Notes under the pieces: model-generated | What the model saw: the letters and a program-made list of their open reading frames with translations, nothing else | Told to the model about the DNA's origin: nothing | Database searches by the model: none | Assembly (NCBI GenBank): GCA_007844125.1 | Contig: CM017560.1 | Location: 7,144,693-7,208,692 of the forward strand | Reading direction: 5' to 3' | Length of the DNA stretch: 64,000 bases | Source of the DNA: Sinonovacula constricta | Lineage: Eukaryota; Mollusca; Bivalvia; Cardiida; Solecurtidae | In this document: in pieces, positions 38,201-44,200 of the stretch | Layout: every line of letters starts with the position of its first letter | Position numbering within the stretch: position 1 is the first letter of the stretch | Position numbers and translations under genes: made by a program

Positions 38201-41200
38201 ACACGTGAAAGTACAACTGACAAAAATAATGAAAACAAATATACAACAAGCACATTTTGATTAGAACATTTTCAGCGAACGAGGTAGTATATGCATTTCC
38301 TCAATTTAGAACAATAGAAAATCGAATGCACATTGTAGTATCAGAACACTTGATAGTGCACATATGCACAGTTCATCTACGGGCACCAGACTTAAGTCCC
38401 TTACCGGAGACGGATATGCCAACTTGTATATAAGGAAACAACTCTTAACAGATAAAAAGCTGATCGTCAGTGATTCGTTAATTAAATGATAATCAGAACA
38501 TCACTATAAAATACTTTAATAGAAATACCTGCACATTGATGTTGCGGTCAATGGCAGACTTGACAGCATTGTGAATGCCTATCTCGTAGTCGCAGACGAT
38601 CCTGGCTGGGTTTGGCCTAATGTTTCTTTGCAGACACGCATCAAGGATGGCTGTAAGGCACTCCTCGTACACTTCTGTCTCCTTCGACGGCAAGAGAGCG
38701 TAGGCAGCAGTTGCCGATGTCTGGCCAAGCTCCACACGAATCGTGAAAATCTGAAATATGAAAATATTTAACTGAAATGTTTAACAGAAAAATATTAAAT
38801 TGTAACAAGCTGTGTAATAGCTGGTGATAAAATCATTGTCACTTAAGGAAGGAGTGTACAACACATGAAAATAATTGAATTAACGACACCAGACGTTCCA
38901 TAAAATGACAGAAATTCAATTCAACAAAAACACTTGCTTTGTTTCGAGTAATGTAAATTAATCTTCCGATTTGTACCTTCCGTAAATATTTTGATGCTCT
39001 ATGCGTATATTTATGAACGATCGAGCCATTTAATATAGCGTTGTGTATGTTTTGTTATTACCTGTGCGAATTGGACTGGAGAAGTGGAAAAGGTGCCATC
39101 CATAAACCACGTGGTTGCGTCTTGGAGAAGCCCTAATCCTTCATCAGTGCCAAACACGATCACCCTACTCGTTTTCGACTCGTTGTGGTAGATGACGTGT
39201 TGAATACTCTCTGGTAGCGGGATAGGGATGTCGGCAGCTGTAGCTGGATTCGCCGGCACTCCTGCGGTTCTCTTTCGACGAATTGCCCGCTTGATAGTCT
39301 CCGTCGTTCCCGCAGCTACTCGCACCTGGAAAGTTGAAAAAAATAATTCACCCTTTTTTTCATCTATCAGCATTCATCATCATCATTTATTATTATTATT
39401 ATTAATAATAATATTATTATTATTATTGTTATTATTATTGTTATTATTGTTATTGTTGTTGTTGTGTTCTTATTATATTATACAATGTATTATTATTCAT
39501 ACCTCCACTGGCAGGGGCACCAACTTATCGGCGATAATCTGGCTTGGTTGTCCACGATTACTCTTCAGGCTCTTATCTATTTCCTCACGGACTTTCTTTG
39601 CAGCTAGAAAGAAAGGGTCCTCAGCGTGGTTGTGGGGTTTTGATGACTGAATGACTGTTGCCTAAAAAAATACCAAGGGGGCAAACGTCCGGCTTTGAAA
39701 ATCGGCAGGGGGGCAAAAGTCCGGCTCTGAAAAACGACAGGGGGGCAAATGTCCGGCCTGCATTTAAAAGAGGGCAAACGTCCGGGGGGCAAATGTCCGG
39801 GGGGGGCAAATGTCCGTTTACCGAAGACTTCATGGTTCATAATGTCAAATGGCGAGTGCTCTCACTCTTCGTGAAGAGACAATCAGCCATTGTCATTCTG
39901 TCGCACAATGACATCAACTGACAACACAATAGCAAACTACAACATCTTAAAAAGAATAAATGAATTATGCTCATTTTGCAGTGAGAAATCTTAAATTGCT
40001 GACTTCTAATCAGGCAATGTATGAGCGTCTTGGACAATTTTTTAAAAACTCAAGCTTATTGGCTATGGGGCATGATGTTACCGACTATAGACATCCTTCT
40101 TCCCCATCGTCCCTGGATTTAATTAAAAACTCTGGTATGGCATTCCGTACCTAATGCCAGAATTTAAGCTATATTAATTTTACAAATAAAGGTCCTTAAA
40201 GTAATATTTTCAAGGTCATGATTATATTGATAACATTTGATTGATATCCACATCTACTTGCATTAATATAAATACATGAATTGCTTTAGAAGCATGAAGA
40301 CATCATTTACTCAAAAATGTATTAACAAGCACAAGTAGATAGATAAGCTTTAATATATGAAACTCTTCAAAATTATGGGTGGTGTTATACATGAAAAAAT
40401 GGCAAATTCTGTAAAACATCTGGACAGCCATTACATGTAATGTTTTAAACCTTCCATAGTTTAGTTCTAAACAAAACAGTGTATTTAAATCTGAGATTAT
40501 GTTTCTATTATTGAGACAGAATGTTGAACTAAGATAACATTATTTTAACTGTGAAGAATGTGTATTATCCTTTGGAGTTGTCTAAATAAAGAAGCTAGTT
40601 GAAATGGTTGTCATTTGGATTGTTTCTAGCATTATTGCAGGTCTTGACATGTTGTTAAATAACACTAGGTAGTGATGGAAACACATATAAGATGATATTG
40701 CAGTATTGTATTTCAATTTTATATTATCCTTAAGCATGTTTATCAAGAATTGATTCGATCAAAGCAGGGAGCTGGCTGTTCTGGATCTACACAATAGTCA
40801 GATCAAGGTGTACTTTGCAGGATAATTATTAGAATACTATAAACTAGTATAGAGGTCACTTCAGTTTACATTAAATGTACCCAGACACTTTTTTTATTAT
40901 TGGAAGCATGATTTTAAAAGAATGGGAAAATCATAAATCTCATAATATCTTAATTTATAAATCATGAGTATACATGTAAATACTTGTTAATTATCTTAGA
41001 AAATTGATTGTATTATGTATGAAATCTGTATTACACAGGATAGTTACCTTTAATAAACTTGATGCATTTTAGTGTGATGTAGTAGTATAAGTAAGCACCT
41101 TTCTCTTAATGTCTTTATTCTAAGGTTATTCTGATTTGAAACTGTCTAGGATGAAGCTGGATGTAGACTTTGACAGAGAAAAGAAGCTTGGTGAGCCATT

Positions 41201-44200
41201 CAGGTACTACACGTATGGTGTGGCTTGTGCACAGGTGGAGATAGATGTATTGACTGGTGAACACCAGGTATGGCTTCATAGTGTGTCTTGTATCGGCACT
41301 TCACAGGCAGTGTGAGAAAAGTGAAATGTTTTCAAATACAGGCCAGTCATGATACTACAAATGTCCATCGGACTGGCCAAACTATTTATTCGATTATAGA
41401 ATCCAAAGTATCATAATGTACCTCATTGTTGATTGCAGCTGTCAACAATTGTTGTTGCTGTTAACCAGTTTTACTTAATTTAATATGGTTGTTGGTATTT
41501 TTATTTTCATCATTGAAATATAGGAGTAAAATTAAAAAACTAGTGTATTGTTCATATATATATATTAATAAAACTGCATGTAATCATCATTATTTATTGT
41601 AAAACTGAATACATCATTTCTCATTGTTATAAACAACAAGTAAGGTGACAAATATGATGTAACTTTTTTACTATATATAAGGATGGTAGTGCCTAGGTTT
41701 TAGTATGGTAAAAGCATGTAAAGCATAGTAGATTGATACTGATTTGCAGACAGAAAGGCTTTATTTTACCTTTTCCTTTCACCTTTCAGCATATGGCAAG
41801 CAATTTGCCTATTGAATATATAGGATTTTTACCCTTTCTCAGTACCTTGTCATTCCAGTTAGCAGAGCTTTTTTCATGCATGAAAACATAGTGGCTGGTT
41901 TCGGTAGTCATAAGGCTGTCACTTAATTAAGTGCTTAATTGATTCAAGGGAATGTATCAATCATCCGATCAACTGTATCACGATCCAAAACTTTCTGCGT
42001 ATGATATACTGGACCTGTGTTTGTCATTTAAAGTACAGTAAAACCTTGCTAAGAGGACCACCTAGTGTCCTGCTTATTGAGGTGGTCCTTTGTGTGAATT
42101 CTTAAATAATACTATTATATCTATTAATGATGTATTATTATATTGTATTTATATTGTTTTAATATTATCAAGTGTACTTATTGTGTTGTAGTTTATTTGA
42201 ACTAGATATTTAAAACCGAACATGTTATAAACTGTTTTTCTTGTATGTGATATACATTTAATAGCACATTTAATTTTCTAAATAGCCTGTGTCATGCATG
42301 ATTGTAATTTACTGGAAGAACTGGTAAATGTTATCTGTCTGCCTTTGGTGTGGACTTTTACTGTCTGCTTCTAGAAATCTACCTTGATGTTAAGAAGAGA
42401 TAAGGTCATTTCACCCAGATCCTATTGTACAACTTACGTCAGTTTGTAAGCATAAAGAAAATCACCACCATAACTCATTTCTTTACAATCATTGTAAGTA
42501 AATCAGCAATGTCGTATTTTAAAGTCATAAAGTGTGCAAACAATCTTGTTGGCATTCGGGGTCAACTGATAAATGACACCTGAATAACGGGACCACTTTG
42601 TGCAGGCATGAGTAGCATGGATCAAGGAAGGATTGAATTTGACAACTGGTTCTGAAATAACTAAGAAAGAATAAAATGGTTCTGTAAAAGTGTCCCACAT
42701 AGTGGGGTGCCCTGCTTGGCTGGATGGATCTTTAGCCAGGTTGTACTGTATCGTAATTGGACTGTAGTTGCCATTTCTTCTTATTTGCTGTTTTAATGTG
42801 CAATGTTATTGTTGTGATTGAGAAAACAATGAATGATTTAATTGTTTTGTATAGAAAAATATTCACTCAGACAAAAAATATACGGTTAGTAATTTCTGTA
42901 ATACTCCTAAATACAAAGTACTGTTTTATGGGGGCTATATGGAAGTCATGTCTGTCATTCAGTAATGTGGTCCGTCAGTTGACAATATTTGATTGTGCTG
43001 TTTCCCTGCTCTTGTTGGTCAGAATTTGGTGAAAATGTATAGGGCTGTTAATTATCGAGTCTCTTTGTGCTTATCATTGGCTTATGATGACATGCCTTAT
43101 TTTAACTGAGTTTTTGGCCATTTTAATCTTTATAAACTTGCAAAATAGTATTTGAGACTACTCATTATTTTTGTTGATAATTCTTTATTTGTAGCCACTT
43201 TCTTAAATGGGAGGCAGTTTCTATTAAGTTTCTGACAAAAAAGGTTTATTGGGTGAAATACTGCCTTGGCAGATATGCAAGATTATAGTGTTAAAAACAG
43301 GGCACCAAGAGCAGAAATAACTTGCATTGTTGTCCTCAAAAACATCATGAGGATATGTGTATTGTTTTTGCAATTAATTCTATCTGTATACATATATCTT
43401 GTCTGTTTTGTTATGTTTGTAGGTTTTGCAGGCTGATATCATGTTTGATGTAGGCAAGAGCCTCAACCCAGCTATAGATATTGGTCAGATTGAGGGTGGA
43501 TTTGTACAAGTAAGCCATTGCACAGCCTTCCATTTTTAATCCTTATCATGCAACATTCTATAATAACACATACAAGTTGTTAGAATTGTCTAACAAATGC
43601 ATAGATCATTGAAATTAGGTAAACAGCTAGAAAGTCAGAAATACAAAGCTCAGGCACTAATCAGACAGATCCTAGCAGGAGCTTTCTGATCTAGATCGAC
43701 AATATTTGCCCATTTCTAGCCATTCTGCACATCTCATGCTAAGGGTAGCAATTTATTCTAACACTTATAATATAAATGCTAAAAACTGCACAATGAATAA
43801 ATATGGAATACACTGCCCTGTAGCTTTTTAACAAGGCAGCTTGTAATCCAGCTAACATGCAGTGCAATGTGTGTTTTACAAAGACATTCGTCTGGGGTCT
43901 TCCACCACAAAAAATGGCTGAAAGGATCTGTCTTTGCCATTAAGTCTAATGTATAGAAAAACACATCAAGCAAACACATCTTAACCCTATACTTAATTTG
44001 ATGCCAGGGTCTGGGTATGGTGACGACAGAGCAGATGTACTTGGACCAATCAGGACGCATGGTGAACTGCAGCCCCCTCAGCTACAAGATCCCCACTGTG
44101 GCCAGTCTACCACGCAAGTTCAAGGTCACTCTGCTTAAGAATCACAAGTTCCAGACAACTGTGTATTCATCCAAGGTGAGTTCTTTATGAGCTTATTGTC

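Larger units (their letters stand above)
37429..39822 (-). mobile_element. Mutator-like element (MULE), internally deleted, 2394 bp
   Basis: Both ends carry arrays of ggacgtttgccccc (left, 37437-37570) or its complement ggggggcaaatgtccg (right, 39676-39816), forming long G/C-tract TIRs. An exact 9-bp direct repeat GAAGACTTC flanks the element (37420-37428, 39823-39831), the TSD size typical of MULEs. Inside, on the minus strand, three exons encode part of a MULE transposase. The N-terminus and the part beyond the second catalytic Asp are missing, so the copy is non-autonomous. Confidence 0.88.

Noticed and set aside
39604..39840. Pro-rich ORFs at the MULE right end
   Set aside because: They are readings of the G-tract TIR units and of the known transposase exon in the wrong frame.
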